Positions 8,661 to 19,084 are shown, counted from the first letter of the stretch. The stretch is DNA of 64,000 bases from Providencia rettgeri (GCF_001874625.1 NZ_CP017671.1:2480001-2544000), one strand, 5' to 3'. The notes: generated by a model not told the origin, from the letters alone. Numbers and translations: made by a program.

Positions 8661-11112
8661 GCTGTTTAGTTGGTTAAAAAAAGAGAATATTTGGGATTTT
8701 AACGGCGGTATTCATCCGCCTGAAATGAAATTACAATCAAGTCAAACCCCCATGCGTATTGCTTCAGTGCCTAATGAGTTAATTATACCATTACAGCAGC
8801 ATCTAGGCCCTGAAGGTGAATTAATTGTGCAAGTGGGTGAATATGTCCTAAAAGGCCAGCCCCTCACTAAAGGATTGGGTCGTACAGTACCTGTTCATGC
8901 CTCTACATCTGGCGTAATAACAGCCATTGAACCGATGGTAACAGCGCACCCATCAGGTTTGAAAGAGCTATGTGTTCGTATTCAATCGGATGGCAATGAT
9001 ACCTGGTGCACATTGAGTCCTGAAGCAGATTACACACAATTGTCTCAAGCTGAATTACTGCAAAAAATAGAGCAAGCGGGTATTGCGGGTCTTGGTGGTG
9101 CTGGCTTCCCTACTGCCTCAAAATTAGCAGGTGGAAAAGAAGCTATTAAAACCTTAATTATTAATGCTGCCGAGTGTGAACCGTATATCACTGCAGATGA
9201 TAGGTTAATGCAAGAACATGCTCAGGAAGTTATCGAAGGTTGCCGAGTATTACAGCACTTATTAAACCCAGACCAAGTCTTAATTGGGATTGAAGATAAT
9301 AAACCAGAAGCGATCCGCGCTTTAAAACACGCGCTGAGCAAACAAGATCAACAGATATTCATACGGGTTATACCAACCAAATACCCATCAGGTGGTGCTA
9401 AGCAGCTCACAAAAATATTAACCGGTAAGGAAGTCCCTTCTGGTGCCCGTTCATCACAAATTGGCGTATTAATGCAAAATGTAGGCACCGTAGTGGCGAT
9501 AAAACGCGCGGTTATTGATGGGCAACCATTGATTGAACGTGTAGTGACCGTTACTGGTGATGCTATTAGCAAACCGGGGAATTTTTGGACTCGTTTAGGC
9601 ACTCCTGTTAAACACCTATTACAACAAGCAGGTTTTAATCCAGAGCCGGAACAAATGGTAATCATGGGCGGGCCATTAATGGGCTTTACCCTACCGGACC
9701 TAAATGTACCTGTTGTTAAAATTTGTAATTGCCTGTTGGTTCCAACATCTGAAGAAATGGGGGCTGAATCTCCCGAAGAAGCTTGTATCCGCTGTGGGCT
9801 GTGTGTAGAAGCATGCCCAGCTGCTTTGTTACCCCAACAGCTTTATTGGTTTAGCAAAGGCGAAGAACATGAAAAAGCACAAAAGCACAATCTGTTCGAC
9901 TGTATTGAGTGTGGAGCATGCGCCTATGTTTGTCCTAGTAATATTCCGCTAGTTCAATATTACCGCCAAGAAAAAGCAGAAATTCGTGAAATTGCCCAAG
10001 AGGAACGCCGAGCCGCAGAAGCAAAACTTCGTTTTGAAGCTAAGCAATTACGGATGGAACGAGATAAGAAAGCACGTGAAGAGCGGCATAAGAAAGCCGC
10101 CGTACAAGTTGATAGCGCAGGTAAAGACACTGTTAATGCGGCTTTAGCTCGGGTCAAAGCAAAACAAAGTACCGCCTCTGATCCGGTTAAAATCATTTCA
10201 GGCGAATTACCAGATAATAGTGCTGTCATTGCAGCCCGTGAAGCACGTAAAGCACAAGCTCGAGCTAAACAAGCTGAGAAATTAGCAGCGGCTCAAGTTG
10301 AGCAGAACAATCCAGACACTCACGATGACCCACGCAAAGCAGCGGTAGCCGCTGCCATTGCCCGTGCTAAGGCGAAGAAAGCGGCTCAGCAACCTACTGC
10401 GGCTGAACCGGTGGCAGAAACAACTCCCGATACAGATGTCGACCCGCGCAAAGCAGCGGTAGCGGCTGCCATTGCCCGCGCTAAGGCCAAGAAAGCGGCT
10501 CAGCAACCTACTGCGGCTGAACCGGTGGCAGAAACAACTCCCGATACAGATGTCGACCCACGCAAAGCGGCGGTAGCGGCTGCTATTGCCCGTGCTAAGG
10601 CGAAAAAAGCGGCTCAGCAACCTACTGCGGCTGAACCGGTGGCAGAAACAACTCCCGATACAGATGTCGACCCACGCAAAGCGGCGGTAGCGGCTGCTAT
10701 TGCCCGTGCTAAGGCGAAAAAAGCGGCTCAGCAACCTACTGCGGCTGAACCGGTGGCAGAAACAACTCCCGATACAGATGTCGACCCACGCAAAGCAGCG
10801 GTAGCGGCTGCCATTGCCCGTGCTAAGGCGAAGAAAGCGGCTCAGCAACCTACTGCGGCTGAACCGGTGGCAGAAACAACTCCCGATACAGATGTCGACC
10901 CACGCAAAGCAGCGGTAGCCGCTGCTATTGCGCGTGTTAAGGCCAAAAAAGCGGCTCAAGCAGAGCAAGTTGCCCAAGAAGAGTTAACTCCAGCCGCAAA
11001 ACAACCTATTGAAGAAGAAACTGACCCGCGGAAAATTGCGGTTGCTGCTGCTATAGCTCGAGTAAAAGCGAAGCAGGCTCAAAAACAAAATGAACAAATG
11101 ACGACAGAGTAA
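8653..11112 (+). CDS. rsxC: Rsx/Rnf electron transport complex subunit C, with repeat-expanded C-terminus
   Basis: Peripheral subunit of 819 aa that in Rnf complexes binds NADH and FMN and carries 4Fe-4S clusters. The N-terminal barrel-sandwich domain ([11 protein letters not shown]) is followed by the Rossmann-like NADH/FMN region with [16 protein letters not shown] (around 145-160) and then two 4Fe-4S motifs, [12 protein letters not shown] (around 378) and [12 protein letters not shown] (around 417). From about residue 440 it becomes a highly charged Ala/Lys/Glu helix. From about residue 559 it consists of near-identical 38-residue repeats of the [20 protein letters not shown] type. E. coli RsxC has a similar but shorter variable tail, and the total here is about 80 aa longer. 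It overlaps rsxB. Confidence 0.96.
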   Translation: MLKLFSWLKKENIWDFNGGIHPPEMKLQSSQTPMRIASVPNELIIPLQQHLGPEGELIVQVGEYVLKGQPLTKGLGRTVPVHASTSGVITAIEPMVTAHPSGLKELCVRIQSDGNDTWCTLSPEADYTQLSQAELLQKIEQAGIAGLGGAGFPTASKLAGGKEAIKTLIINAAECEPYITADDRLMQEHAQEVIEGCRVLQHLLNPDQVLIGIEDNKPEAIRALKHALSKQDQQIFIRVIPTKYPSGGAKQLTKILTGKEVPSGARSSQIGVLMQNVGTVVAIKRAVIDGQPLIERVVTVTGDAISKPGNFWTRLGTPVKHLLQQAGFNPEPEQMVIMGGPLMGFTLPDLNVPVVKICNCLLVPTSEEMGAESPEEACIRCGLCVEACPAALLPQQLYWFSKGEEHEKAQKHNLFDCIECGACAYVCPSNIPLVQYYRQEKAEIREIAQEERRAAEAKLRFEAKQLRMERDKKAREERHKKAAVQVDSAGKDTVNAALARVKAKQSTASDPVKIISGELPDNSAVIAAREARKAQARAKQAEKLAAAQVEQNNPDTHDDPRKAAVAAAIARAKAKKAAQQPTAAEPVAETTPDTDVDPRKAAVAAAIARAKAKKAAQQPTAAEPVAETTPDTDVDPRKAAVAAAIARAKAKKAAQQPTAAEPVAETTPDTDVDPRKAAVAAAIARAKAKKAAQQPTAAEPVAETTPDTDVDPRKAAVAAAIARAKAKKAAQQPTAAEPVAETTPDTDVDPRKAAVAAAIARVKAKKAAQAEQVAQEELTPAAKQPIEEETDPRKIAVAAAIARVKAKQAQKQNEQMTTE
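10327..10955 (+). repeat. Tandem array of 114-bp units inside rsxC
   Basis: Five complete in-frame units of 114 bp start at 10327, 10441, 10555, 10669 and 10783. A sixth, partial unit starts at 10897, and a degenerate seventh DPRK unit starts near 11023. Each unit encodes 38 residues. Units 3 and 4 look identical by eye over their whole length and the others differ by a few third-position changes, which implies recent copy-number expansion by slippage or unequal recombination. Such arrays also collapse or expand in short-read assemblies. Confidence 0.95.
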
Positions 11113-11123
11113 GTGATAACCAG

Positions 11124-12208
11124 ATGAAATTTAGGCCTATTGACGCAAAAAATCGCCGTTTAAAAATTGCGAGTGCACCATTTACTCATAACAAACAAAG
11201 CACGAGTTTAGTCATGCTTTGGGTACTTTTAGCTGCAATACCCGGTATCGCAGTTCAAATTTATTTTTTTGGGGTTGGTACTCTGTTCCAAATATTGTTA
11301 GCCATGTTAACAGCCGTATTAACGGAAGCTGTTTCTATTAGGCTACGTGAAAAGCCCATTGTTCCTGTATTGAAAGATAATTCAGCGATTGTCACTGCCT
11401 TATTATTAGGGGTTAGTCTTCCCCCTTAGCCCCTTGGTGGCTTATCGTCTTAGGGACTTTCTTTGCGATTACTATTGCTAAACAATGTTACGGTGGTTTA
11501 GGTCAGAACCCTTTTAACCCAGCGATGGTGGGTTATGTGGTGTTATTAATCTCTTTCCCTGTCCACATGACAAATTGGCTTCCACCACATGAGTTACAGA
11601 ACCTTTCTATCTCACCCTTAGATAGTTTGTCCGTCATTTTTAATGGTCATACCTTAACGGGTATCTCTCTTGAACAGCTTCGAACAGGAGTTGACGGAAT
11701 GAGTCAAGCAACCCCTCTGGACAGTTTTAAAACCGGTTTGCTGACCCATTCAGTCACCGAAGTACTACAGCAACCTATTTTACAAGGGTCACTAGCAGGG
11801 ATTGGTTGGCAATGGGTCAACGTTGCTTACCTGATTGGTGGTTTAATTATGATCAACCGCCGGATAATTAGCTGGCACATACCGCTTTCGTTCTTAGGGA
11901 CATTGGCAATTTTATCCGTAGTTAGCTATTTAATTGATGACAGCCGCTTTGCACCACCACTGGTTCAATTACTTTCAGGTGCCACGATGTTAGGCGCATT
12001 TTTCATTGCGACAGACCCAGTGACTGCCTCAACAACCCCTAAAGGTCGAATTATTTTTGGTGTAATAATTGGTTTCTTGGTTTGGGTGATCCGTGTATTT
12101 GGCGGCTATCCAGATGCTGTCGCATTTGCAGTGTTATTGGCGAATATAACCGTACCGTTAATTGATTACTATACGCAGCCACGTGCGTACGGTCATGGAC
12201 ATAAATAA
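11124..12208 (+). pseudogene. rsxD: Rsx/Rnf electron transport complex subunit D, frameshifted
   Basis: Membrane subunit with covalently bound FMN in the Rsx complex. The first frame runs 11124-11429 (101 codons, ending SLPP-stop). The rest continues in the -1 frame from the same point to 12208. The break is at a run of five C (11421-11425). One extra C restores L-P-P-L-A-P-W-W and a continuous protein of about 361 aa, close to the roughly 352 aa of E. coli RsxD. The downstream part keeps the flavinylation motif SGAT in [19 protein letters not shown] and the conserved C-terminal [18 protein letters not shown]. Everything else looks under selection, so a base-call error, a very recent mutation or slippage at the C run are all possible. 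Confidence 0.9.
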
Positions 12209-12217
12209 GGGCCACCG

Positions 12218-12847
12218 ATGTTAAATACAATGCGACGCCATGGTGTCATCTTAGCTATCTTTGCAGCAGGAACTACCGCTCTGAGTGCAGTTGTCTATAC
12301 GTTAACTAAAGATACCATTGCTAAACAAGCTGCTATTATGCAGAAAAAGTTACTCGACCAAGTTATACCTAGCAATTTATATGATAATGATTTAACCAAA
12401 GAATGTTATTTAGTCAAAAATGAAGCCATACTGGGCAATACGCAACCAAGGCACCTCTATATTGCCCGTAAAAATGGTGAACCTGTTGCTGCTGCTTTAG
12501 AAACAACGGCTTTAGATGGTTATTCAGGTGCAATTCATCTATTAGTAGGTACCGATTTCAACGGGACAGTCCTTGGTGTTCGAGTCACTGAACACCATGA
12601 AACGCCTGGTCTAGGTGATAAAATTGAGACACGCATTTCAGATTGGATCACCTATTTTAGTGGTAAAAAGATTAATTCAGATAATGACCCCAAATGGGCA
12701 GTTAAAAAAGACGGCGGCGAGTTTGACCAATTTACAGGGGCAACCATAACCCCTCGTGCGGTGGTCAACGCCACTAAACGCACCGCCGTTTTTATGCAAC
12801 ATGTTCCGCAACAACTGTCGAATTATCCGAGCTGTGGAGAAGAATAA
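12218..12847 (+). CDS. rsxG: Rsx/Rnf electron transport complex subunit G
   Basis: Periplasm-facing flavoprotein subunit of 209 aa in the Rsx complex. It has one N-terminal membrane helix (about residues 8-30) and an FMN-binding domain. The covalent FMN attachment motif is visible as TGAT in [13 protein letters not shown], with T176 as the predicted attachment residue. [12 protein letters not shown] (around 125-137) is the other family signature. The start lies 9 bp after the rsxD stop and the stop overlaps the rsxE ATG. Confidence 0.97.
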   Translation: MLNTMRRHGVILAIFAAGTTALSAVVYTLTKDTIAKQAAIMQKKLLDQVIPSNLYDNDLTKECYLVKNEAILGNTQPRHLYIARKNGEPVAAALETTALDGYSGAIHLLVGTDFNGTVLGVRVTEHHETPGLGDKIETRISDWITYFSGKKINSDNDPKWAVKKDGGEFDQFTGATITPRAVVNATKRTAVFMQHVPQQLSNYPSCGEE

Positions 12848-13560
12848 TGAGTGAAACTAAAGACCTGTTACTGCAAGGGTTATGGAAAAATAACTCAGCT
12901 TTGGTCCAATTATTAGGGCTTTGCCCTCTCCTTGCTGTTTCATCAACAGCAACAAATGCCCTAGGCCTCGGTTTAGCGACTACATTAGTTTTAGTTTGCA
13001 CTAATATTGCGGTGTCTGCGCTGCGACGTTGGGTACCATCAGAGATCCGTATTCCAATCTATGTCATGATTATTGCTTCGGTGGTGAGTGCAGTACAAAT
13101 GTTAATTAATGCGTATGCATTTGGGCTATATGAGTCTCTTGGTATTTTTATCCCGCTGATCGTCACTAACTGTATTGTCATTGGCCGTGCAGAGGCATAT
13201 GCATCGCGTAACCCTGTTCCATTATCAGCGTTAGATGGGTTCGCCATGGGGTTAGGAGCAACAGCGACCTTATTTGTGCTTGGCTCTATTCGTGAAGTTT
13301 TAGGCAATGGAACTTTATTTGATGGCGCTGACCTTTTATTAGGTTCTTGGGCAACATCTCTTCGTATTGAGGTATTACACCTTGATTCTCCTTTTTTACT
13401 CGCTATGCTACCTCCGGGCGCCTTTATTGGCCTAGCCTTGCTATTAGCGGCAAAATACCTAATTGATGAAAAAATGAAGAAAAGAGCTGCTTTACAATTG
13501 GGCCAACAACCCACTCGTGAGTATGAAAAACAACAAGGTTGTGGCAGCCATATTTCTTAA
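12847..13560 (+). CDS. rsxE: Rsx/Rnf electron transport complex subunit E
   Basis: Integral membrane subunit of 237 aa, homologous to RsxA, with about six helices. The motif [19 protein letters not shown] near the N-terminus and [15 protein letters not shown] (around 108-122) mirror the Cys-bearing segments of RsxA. A short cytoplasmic tail ends CGSHIS. It starts within the rsxG stop codon and is followed after 20 bp by nth, so rsxABCDGE-nth reads as one operon. Confidence 0.97.
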   Translation: MSETKDLLLQGLWKNNSALVQLLGLCPLLAVSSTATNALGLGLATTLVLVCTNIAVSALRRWVPSEIRIPIYVMIIASVVSAVQMLINAYAFGLYESLGIFIPLIVTNCIVIGRAEAYASRNPVPLSALDGFAMGLGATATLFVLGSIREVLGNGTLFDGADLLLGSWATSLRIEVLHLDSPFLLAMLPPGAFIGLALLLAAKYLIDEKMKKRAALQLGQQPTREYEKQQGCGSHIS

Positions 13561-13580
13561 TAATGATATTATTGTGAGCA

Positions 13581-14222
13581 ATGAATAAATCAAAACGTAT
13601 TGAAATACTAACTCGTCTACGCGATAACAACCCACATCCTACGACAGAGTTACAATTTAACTCCCCGTTTGAGTTACTGATAGCTGTTTTGCTTTCCGCT
13701 CAAGCGACTGATGTGAGCGTCAATAAAGCAACGGCAAAACTATACCCCGTCGCAAATACCCCCGAAGCCATAATGGCTCTCGGCGTCGATGGTATTAAAG
13801 AATATATTAAAACTATCGGGTTATTTAATACCAAAGCAGAAAGCGTATATAAAACCTGTAAGATTTTAGTCGAAAAGCACCACAGCCAAGTACCCGAAGA
13901 TAGAGATGCACTCGAAGCCTTGCCCGGCGTAGGCCGTAAAACAGCAAATGTTGTGCTTAACACCGCGTTCGGTTGGCCAACTATTGCGGTTGATACTCAT
14001 ATTTTTCGGGTATGTAATCGCACTAATTTTGCACCGGGGAAAAATGTCGTTGAAGTCGAAGAGAAACTACTCAAGGTTGTTCCTGCAGAGTTTAAAGTCG
14101 ATTGCCATCATTGGTTTATTTTACATGGCCGTTATACCTGTATTGCACGCAAACCTCGTTGCGGCTCCTGTATTATTGAAGATTTATGTGAATTTAAAGA
14201 AAAAATATACCCTGAAGATTAA
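13581..14222 (+). CDS. nth: Endonuclease III
   Basis: DNA glycosylase/AP lyase that removes oxidised pyrimidines in base excision repair. The 213 aa are nearly colinear with the E. coli protein. The helix-hairpin-helix LPGVGRKTANVVL contains the catalytic Lys (K120). The catalytic Asp (D138) lies in TIAVDTHIFRVCNR, and the C-terminal 4Fe-4S cluster motif is CIARKPRCGSCIIEDLCEF. Closely spaced after rsxE, as in E. coli. Downstream, E. coli has dtpA, but here the next gene is rnb. Confidence 0.98.
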   Translation: MNKSKRIEILTRLRDNNPHPTTELQFNSPFELLIAVLLSAQATDVSVNKATAKLYPVANTPEAIMALGVDGIKEYIKTIGLFNTKAESVYKTCKILVEKHHSQVPEDRDALEALPGVGRKTANVVLNTAFGWPTIAVDTHIFRVCNRTNFAPGKNVVEVEEKLLKVVPAEFKVDCHHWFILHGRYTCIARKPRCGSCIIEDLCEFKEKIYPED

Positions 14223-14230
14223 CTTAGTTA

Positions 14231-14334
14231 TGGCTCTATTTGGTTATAGGAAAAACAGTCTGTTAGCGACTAATCTTGTTTGTAACGCATTTTTTCCTTG
14301 CTCTAAGACTTTGTCTTACGTAACAATAGAGCCA
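14231..14334. repeat. 10-bp inverted repeat between nth and rnb
   Basis: TGGCTCTATT (14231-14240) recurs as its exact reverse complement AATAGAGCCA (14325-14334) within the 138-bp nth-rnb gap, with 84 bp between arms. The distal arm ends 26 bp before the rnb start, so in a transcript entering rnb it would form a long-range stem in the leader. No T run follows, so it is not a simple terminator. Its function is unknown. Confidence 0.55.
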
Positions 14335-14360
14335 AACTCAACCTCAATTAAACGGTAAGT

Positions 14361-16304
14361 ATGTTTCAAAACAACCCACTGCTCGCGCAACTTAAACAGA
14401 CGTTACATGCCCAGACCCCACGCGTTGAAGGGCTGGTAAAAAGCACAGAAAAAGGTTTTGGCTTTCTCGAAGTTGATGGCCAAAAAAGTTACTTTATTCC
14501 ACCTCCACAAATGAAAAAAGTAATGCACGGTGACCGTGTAATTGCCAGTGTTCATACAGATAAAGACCGTGAATTTGCTGAACCGGAAGAGCTTGTTGAG
14601 CCTTTTTTAGATAGGTTTGTTGGGAAAATTCAGAAAAAAGAAAATGATAATCGCTTATTTGTCATTCCCGACCATCCTTCACTCAAAGATATGATTTCCT
14701 GCCGTCCCATTAACGGCCTTACCCACGAATTTAAGCAAGATGATTGGGTTGTTGCCCACATGCGCCGTCACCCTTTAAAAGGTGATAAAGGCTTTTATGC
14801 AGAAATTACCGAATACATTACTGAGGGTGATGACCATTTTGCACCTTGGTGGGTAACGTTACGGCGTCACCAATTAGACCGTGACGAACCGCAAATGGTT
14901 GATAGCGAACGTGACGATCAAGGCATTGAACGGACTGACTTAACCCATTTGCATTTCGTTACTATTGATAGCGCAAGCACTGAGGATATGGATGACGCCC
15001 TGTATGTTGAAAAAACAGCAGATGGCGATTTAAAACTTTTCATCGCCATTGCCGACCCTACAAGCTATATCCACGAAGGGAGTGAACTTGATAAACTGGC
15101 ATTAGCGCGCTCTTATACCAACTATTTGCCCGGTTTCAATATCCCGATGCTGCCGCGTAAATTATCTGATGACCTGTGCTCCTTACGCCCAAATTTACGT
15201 CGCCCCGCTTTAGTTTGTACAACGTTAATTAAATCAGATGGTAGTATCGATAATAATATTGAGTTTTTCAGTGCTTGGGTTGAATCAAAAACAAAACTGG
15301 TTTATGAGGAAGTCTCTGATTGGCTTGAAAATGTAGGTACTTGGCAACCAGCAAATGATACAGATAAACAGCAAATCGAACTACTCAAAGAAATGGCTGA
15401 TAAACGGTTACAATGGCGTGAAAATAATGCTTTAGTCTTTAAAGACCGCCCAGATTATCGTTTCGTGCTAGATGATAAAGGAAATGTAGTAGATATCGTT
15501 TCTGAACGTCGTCGCAGCTCAAATCGTATTGTTGAAGAAGCAATGATCACCGCTAACCTCTGCGCAGCTGCTGTATTAAAAGAAAAATTAGGTTTTGGCG
15601 TATTCAACGTGCATATGGGGTTTGAACCTCTGCAAATTGAACAGGTTGTCCAAACACTCAAAGACCATGGTATTGAAACAACTGCTGAGTCTTTGCTATC
15701 CCTAGAAGGTTTCCGCCAACTACGTCGTCAGTTAGATGCACAACCAACCCAATTCCTTGATAGCCGCATCCGTCGTTACCAAACCTTTGCAGAGGTTAAA
15801 GCGGACCCCGGTCCACACTTTGGTTTAGGTTTTGATGCATATGCCACATGGACTTCCCCAATCCGGAAATATACCGATATTGTTAACCATCGGCTATTAA
15901 AGTCCATCATTGCAGGCAAACCTTCACCTGATAAACCCTCAGAGGAACTATCAATAAAACTAGCCGAACGCCGTCGTGCCAACCGCATGGCGGAACGTGA
16001 TGTTGGGGACTGGTTATATTCTCGATACTTAAAACCATTTGCAGGGACTGACACAAAGTTCCCAGCAGAAATCATTGATATCACCCGTGGCGGTATACGA
16101 GTTCGGTTAGTGGATAATGGCGCAGTCGCATTTGTTCCTGCACCGTTTATTCATAGTGTACGTGATGAAATCCAATGTAGCCAAGAAACCGGGGCTGTAC
16201 TCATTAAAGGTGAACAAGCCTATCAATTGAACGATATTATTAACGTTACTATCGCAGAAGTTCGTATGGAAACACGTAATATTGTTGCACGCCCAGCAGA
16301 ATAA
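14361..16304 (+). CDS. rnb: Exoribonuclease II
   Basis: Processive 3'-to-5' single-strand exoribonuclease for mRNA turnover, 647 aa against 644 in E. coli. Order of domains: an OB-fold cold-shock domain from about residue 20 ([15 protein letters not shown]), a second OB domain, the RNB catalytic domain, and a C-terminal S1 domain beginning near residue 560 ([17 protein letters not shown]). The catalytic acidic cluster is visible in [14 protein letters not shown] (around 200-213), which coordinates the metal ions. In E. coli rnb lies next to the yciT/osmB region, as here, but not next to nth. Confidence 0.98.
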   Translation: MFQNNPLLAQLKQTLHAQTPRVEGLVKSTEKGFGFLEVDGQKSYFIPPPQMKKVMHGDRVIASVHTDKDREFAEPEELVEPFLDRFVGKIQKKENDNRLFVIPDHPSLKDMISCRPINGLTHEFKQDDWVVAHMRRHPLKGDKGFYAEITEYITEGDDHFAPWWVTLRRHQLDRDEPQMVDSERDDQGIERTDLTHLHFVTIDSASTEDMDDALYVEKTADGDLKLFIAIADPTSYIHEGSELDKLALARSYTNYLPGFNIPMLPRKLSDDLCSLRPNLRRPALVCTTLIKSDGSIDNNIEFFSAWVESKTKLVYEEVSDWLENVGTWQPANDTDKQQIELLKEMADKRLQWRENNALVFKDRPDYRFVLDDKGNVVDIVSERRRSSNRIVEEAMITANLCAAAVLKEKLGFGVFNVHMGFEPLQIEQVVQTLKDHGIETTAESLLSLEGFRQLRRQLDAQPTQFLDSRIRRYQTFAEVKADPGPHFGLGFDAYATWTSPIRKYTDIVNHRLLKSIIAGKPSPDKPSEELSIKLAERRRANRMAERDVGDWLYSRYLKPFAGTDTKFPAEIIDITRGGIRVRLVDNGAVAFVPAPFIHSVRDEIQCSQETGAVLIKGEQAYQLNDIINVTIAEVRMETRNIVARPAE

Positions 16305-16324
16305 CTATTCTTGTGCTAATATTT

Positions 16325-16355
16325 AAAGACCATAAGTTAATGCTTATGGTCTTTT
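16325..16355 (+). terminator. Rho-independent terminator after rnb
   Basis: Perfect 12-bp stem AAAGACCATAAG / CTTATGGTCTTT with a 6-base loop, followed by TTCTTT. It lies 20 bp after the rnb stop. Confidence 0.85.
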
Positions 16356-16505
16356 CTTTGTCTAACAATCCGTCATTTGGTTAAAGTTCGCATTAAACGT
16401 TAAATTTCGCTGTCCTTGCAAAACATTTTCCTGATTATTCTTATTCGTAATTGTACGTGTCATGGTATTTTATGATTTGTCTAATACGCACTAAGGGTTA
16501 TAAAA

Positions 16506-16724
16506 ATGAAAATAGTCAGCAAACGTATTTTATCATTCATGGTGATCGCCACTGTCGCTATTAGTGTCAGTGCGTGTTCCAACATGTCTAAGCGTGATAA
16601 AAACACAGCAATTGGTGCAGGTGTAGGTGCTGTTGGTGGTGCTGTCCTAACGGGAGGAAGTTCATTAGGTACCGTAGGTGGTGCTGCTATTGGTGGGATT
16701 ATCGGTCATCAGGTTGGCAAATAA
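16506..16724 (+). CDS. osmB: Osmotically inducible lipoprotein OsmB
   Basis: Small lipoprotein of 72 aa. It has a lipoprotein signal peptide ending in a lipobox (VSAC) with the lipidated Cys at residue 24. The Gly/Ala-rich glycine-zipper-like body GAGVGAVGGAVLTGGSSLG ends in IGGIIGHQVGK. It closely matches E. coli OsmB, which is induced by high osmolarity and stationary phase. It is convergent with yciH, with a shared terminator between them. Confidence 0.96.
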   Translation: MKIVSKRILSFMVIATVAISVSACSNMSKRDKNTAIGAGVGAVGGAVLTGGSSLGTVGGAAIGGIIGHQVGK

Positions 16725-16776
16725 GGCACTACTGACTACACTTTGCCCGCACTTTCATTCACGCTCCTTAGTTTTT

Positions 16777-16803
16777 AAATAGCGCTCTTTACGAGCGCTA
16801 TTT
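16777..16803. terminator. Bidirectional terminator between osmB and yciH
   Basis: Perfect 11-bp stem AAATAGCGCTC / GAGCGCTATTT with a 5-base loop. T residues follow on the plus side (TTTTATGG) and AAAAAC precedes the stem, so it can end both convergent genes. Confidence 0.85.
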
Positions 16804-16810
16804 TATGGCT

Positions 16811-17137
16811 TTAGCCACCCGCTAATTTAACTTGAAAACCTTTGGCTTCGAGGTGTTGTTTTATCACATCGCGCTTATCACCTTGAATTTCGATATTACC
16901 CTCTTTTACTGCACCACCACAGCCGCATTTTTTTTTAAGTTCTGCAGCCAGTTTATTTAGTTCAGTATCGTCAAGATCAGTTCCAGTGATCACACAAACC
17001 CCTTTCCCTTTACGTCCAGAAGTCTCACGGCGTATCCTTACCACTCCATCACCTTTGGGCCTTTCGATTTGTGGTTTTTCTTCTGCTATACGCCCTACAT
17101 CTGTACTGTAGACCAATCGGCTGTTGTGTTCACTCAT
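16811..17137 (-). CDS. yciH: YciH, SUI1/eIF1-like translation factor
   Basis: Cytoplasmic protein of 108 aa in the SUI1 (eIF1) family, same length as E. coli YciH, which has been linked to start-codon fidelity. The conserved core is visible as [15 protein letters not shown], followed by [12 protein letters not shown] and the C-terminal [22 protein letters not shown]. The start codon overlaps the pyrF stop by 4 bp, indicating translational coupling within lapAB-pyrF-yciH. Confidence 0.96.
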   Translation of the reverse strand: MSEHNSRLVYSTDVGRIAEEKPQIERPKGDGVVRIRRETSGRKGKGVCVITGTDLDDTELNKLAAELKKKCGCGGAVKEGNIEIQGDKRDVIKQHLEAKGFQVKLAGG

Positions 17138-17859
17138 ACTAAACCTTTAATAGATTGATTGATTTGCTGTAAGGTCAATGCGGGGTTTTCACTACGCGTT
17201 ATAGGCCGGCCAATAACCATATAATCTACCCCTGCTTTTATTGCATCTTGCGGCGTCATAATACGACGCTGATCACCAACCTCACTCCCAGCAGGACGGA
17301 TACCTGGGGTGACTAATTTAAAGTCAGAGCCGCATAATGTTTTCAGTCGTTGTGCTTCATGGGCGGAACAAACCACACCATCAAGACCACATTCTTTAGT
17401 GAGCAAAGCCAATCGTTCTGCATGTATAGCAGGAGATACGTTAATACCCACACCCACTAAGTCAGACTCATCCATACTGGTTAACACGGTCACAGCCGTC
17501 AACAACGGTGCCTCTTTCCCATAGAGCTCAAGTGCTTGGCGGGCAGCTTCCATCATTCGAGCACCGCCACCAGCATGAACATTTACCATCCATACCCCCA
17601 TTTCTGCAGCAGCAGCTACAGCACGAGCAACGGTATTCGGAATATCATGGAATTTTAAATCTAAAAAAACATCAAAACCACGCTCATGGAGCGATTTAAC
17701 AAATTGAGGACCATTAAAAGTGAACATTTCTTTGCCTACTTTTAAGCGGCAATCACGAGGATCTAAGCGCTCAACAAACGCCAAAGCTGCGTTAGCATCT
17801 TCATAATCAAGTGCCACAATGATTGGCGAATATGTCTGGTTCTCAGTTGACGAAATCAT
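17134..17859 (-). CDS. pyrF: Orotidine 5'-phosphate decarboxylase
   Basis: Catalyses the last step of UMP synthesis, decarboxylation of OMP. TIM-barrel enzyme of 241 aa. The catalytic Lys-Asp network is visible in [11 protein letters not shown] (around residue 65), the substrate-binding IVALDYED is near the N-terminus, and the phosphate-binding VTPGIRPAG and YMVIGRPIT lie near residues 185 and 215. It overlaps yciH by 4 bp and lies 46 bp downstream of lapB, as in E. coli. Confidence 0.98.
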   Translation of the reverse strand: MISSTENQTYSPIIVALDYEDANAALAFVERLDPRDCRLKVGKEMFTFNGPQFVKSLHERGFDVFLDLKFHDIPNTVARAVAAAAEMGVWMVNVHAGGGARMMEAARQALELYGKEAPLLTAVTVLTSMDESDLVGVGINVSPAIHAERLALLTKECGLDGVVCSAHEAQRLKTLCGSDFKLVTPGIRPAGSEVGDQRRIMTPQDAIKAGVDYMVIGRPITRSENPALTLQQINQSIKGLV

Positions 17860-17905
17860 TTCTTAGCCTTTAAAAAGTCATATTTATTTGAAAAAAGTGA
17901 CGCTG

Positions 17906-19078
17906 TCACTGCCCATCTAACCCGCGAATTGGTTTTATTGTGTCCCAAGAGCGACAAGACGGGCAATGCCAATATAATGAGTGCGAAGTGAAACCGCATT
18001 TATGGCAGCGATAATCCGGTTTTGTGCGAATTTGTTCCCCGACCATTTTACGTAATAAGATCAAGCTTTCTTTTGCTCGACCTTCTTCAGCTTCTTGTAA
18101 ATGGTAGTCCATTAAGCGATAGAATAAGCGCATGGTTGGGTGACGTTGAATTTGGTCATTAATGTAACTCGCCGCAGCTTCATGATTTTGTTGTTCAACG
18201 ATAATATCTGCAAGATAGAGTTCGGCAATTGCACCTGAATTACCCGCAACACATTGACGAAGGTAATTCTCCCATTCATTAGATTGCCCTGTATGTTGAT
18301 AACAGTCATAAAGTAAAGGAAGAGTATCTGCAACAAGTTCTCTATCTTGTTCATAGACCTGTTTTAGCACATTAATTGCTTTATCATAATTACCTTGCTC
18401 AATAAATAACCGCCCTTTCATTATTGAGACACGAGCACAGTTTTTATCCGCTTGTTCTGCTTTATTTAATAATGTAAGGGCATCGTCAAGGTCATCACTG
18501 GCTAATTGTTGAGTCGCTAACTCACAGTAAAAATGTGCAATCTGTTCACGTAATTCATTATGACCTAACTTTACCAATTTACCGGCGGCCTCAATGGCAT
18601 TTGTCCAATCACTCGTTAATTGATAAATATTTAAAAGCGATTGTAATGCACTGAGTTTGAAATCCACCTCATCAGTGAGTTGTTGGAACATGCTTTCAGC
18701 ACGGTCATAAACCCCCGCCGCCATATAATCACGACCAAGTTGCTGAGTTGCCAAAAGACGCTGTTCAAAAGATAACGCCGCACTTTCCACCAGCGATTGG
18801 TGAATACGAATGGCGCGTTCAACTTCCCCGCGTGAACGAAATAAATTACCGAGAGTAAGGTGGGCTTCAAAAGCGGAGCTATCTTCATTTTTTAGCATAT
18901 CGAGGAATAAATCGACAGCTTTATCTTGTTGATTAGATAATAGAAAGTTCACGCCTGTCACATAATCACGTGACAAGCGATTCGCATGTTGTTGCTTATC
19001 TTGTTGAGCACTTCTGCGCCCCATGTACCAACCATAAGCAGCAGCGACTGGTAGCAGCAGAAACAGCAACTCGAACAT
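17906..19078 (-). CDS. lapB: LapB (YciM), LPS assembly regulator with TPR repeats
   Basis: Inner-membrane-anchored TPR protein of 390 aa. In E. coli it recruits FtsH to degrade LpxC and so sets the rate of lipopolysaccharide synthesis. The N-terminal membrane segment is MFELLFLLLPVAAAYGWYM. Tandem TPR units run from about 40 to 330, and the C-terminus is a rubredoxin-like metal site with two Cys pairs in YRCHKCGF and WHCPSCRSW. It is the second gene after lapA, 6 bp apart. In E. coli it is essential or nearly so. Confidence 0.97.
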   Translation of the reverse strand: MFELLFLLLPVAAAYGWYMGRRSAQQDKQQHANRLSRDYVTGVNFLLSNQQDKAVDLFLDMLKNEDSSAFEAHLTLGNLFRSRGEVERAIRIHQSLVESAALSFEQRLLATQQLGRDYMAAGVYDRAESMFQQLTDEVDFKLSALQSLLNIYQLTSDWTNAIEAAGKLVKLGHNELREQIAHFYCELATQQLASDDLDDALTLLNKAEQADKNCARVSIMKGRLFIEQGNYDKAINVLKQVYEQDRELVADTLPLLYDCYQHTGQSNEWENYLRQCVAGNSGAIAELYLADIIVEQQNHEAAASYINDQIQRHPTMRLFYRLMDYHLQEAEEGRAKESLILLRKMVGEQIRTKPDYRCHKCGFTSHSLYWHCPSCRSWDTIKPIRGLDGQ

Positions 19079-19084
19079 ACAGGA

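Noticed and set aside
10282-10977. Minus-strand open frame of 231 codons with repeats
   Set aside because: It is antisense to the rsxC repeat array; the repeat simply keeps this frame open. No ribosome site and low-complexity composition.
11415-11430. Programmed -1 frameshift in rsxD
   Set aside because: The site T-CCC-CCT is not a good X-XXY-YYZ slippery heptamer and no strong downstream pseudoknot is evident. A base loss in the C run is the simpler explanation.
13059-13514. Minus-strand open frame of 151 codons
   Set aside because: Antisense to the well-conserved rsxE gene and without a start context.
13948-14358. Plus-strand open frame of 136 codons overlapping the end of nth
   Set aside because: Starts inside nth in another frame, has no ribosome site and no protein-like conservation; the nth-rnb gap itself holds only the inverted repeat.
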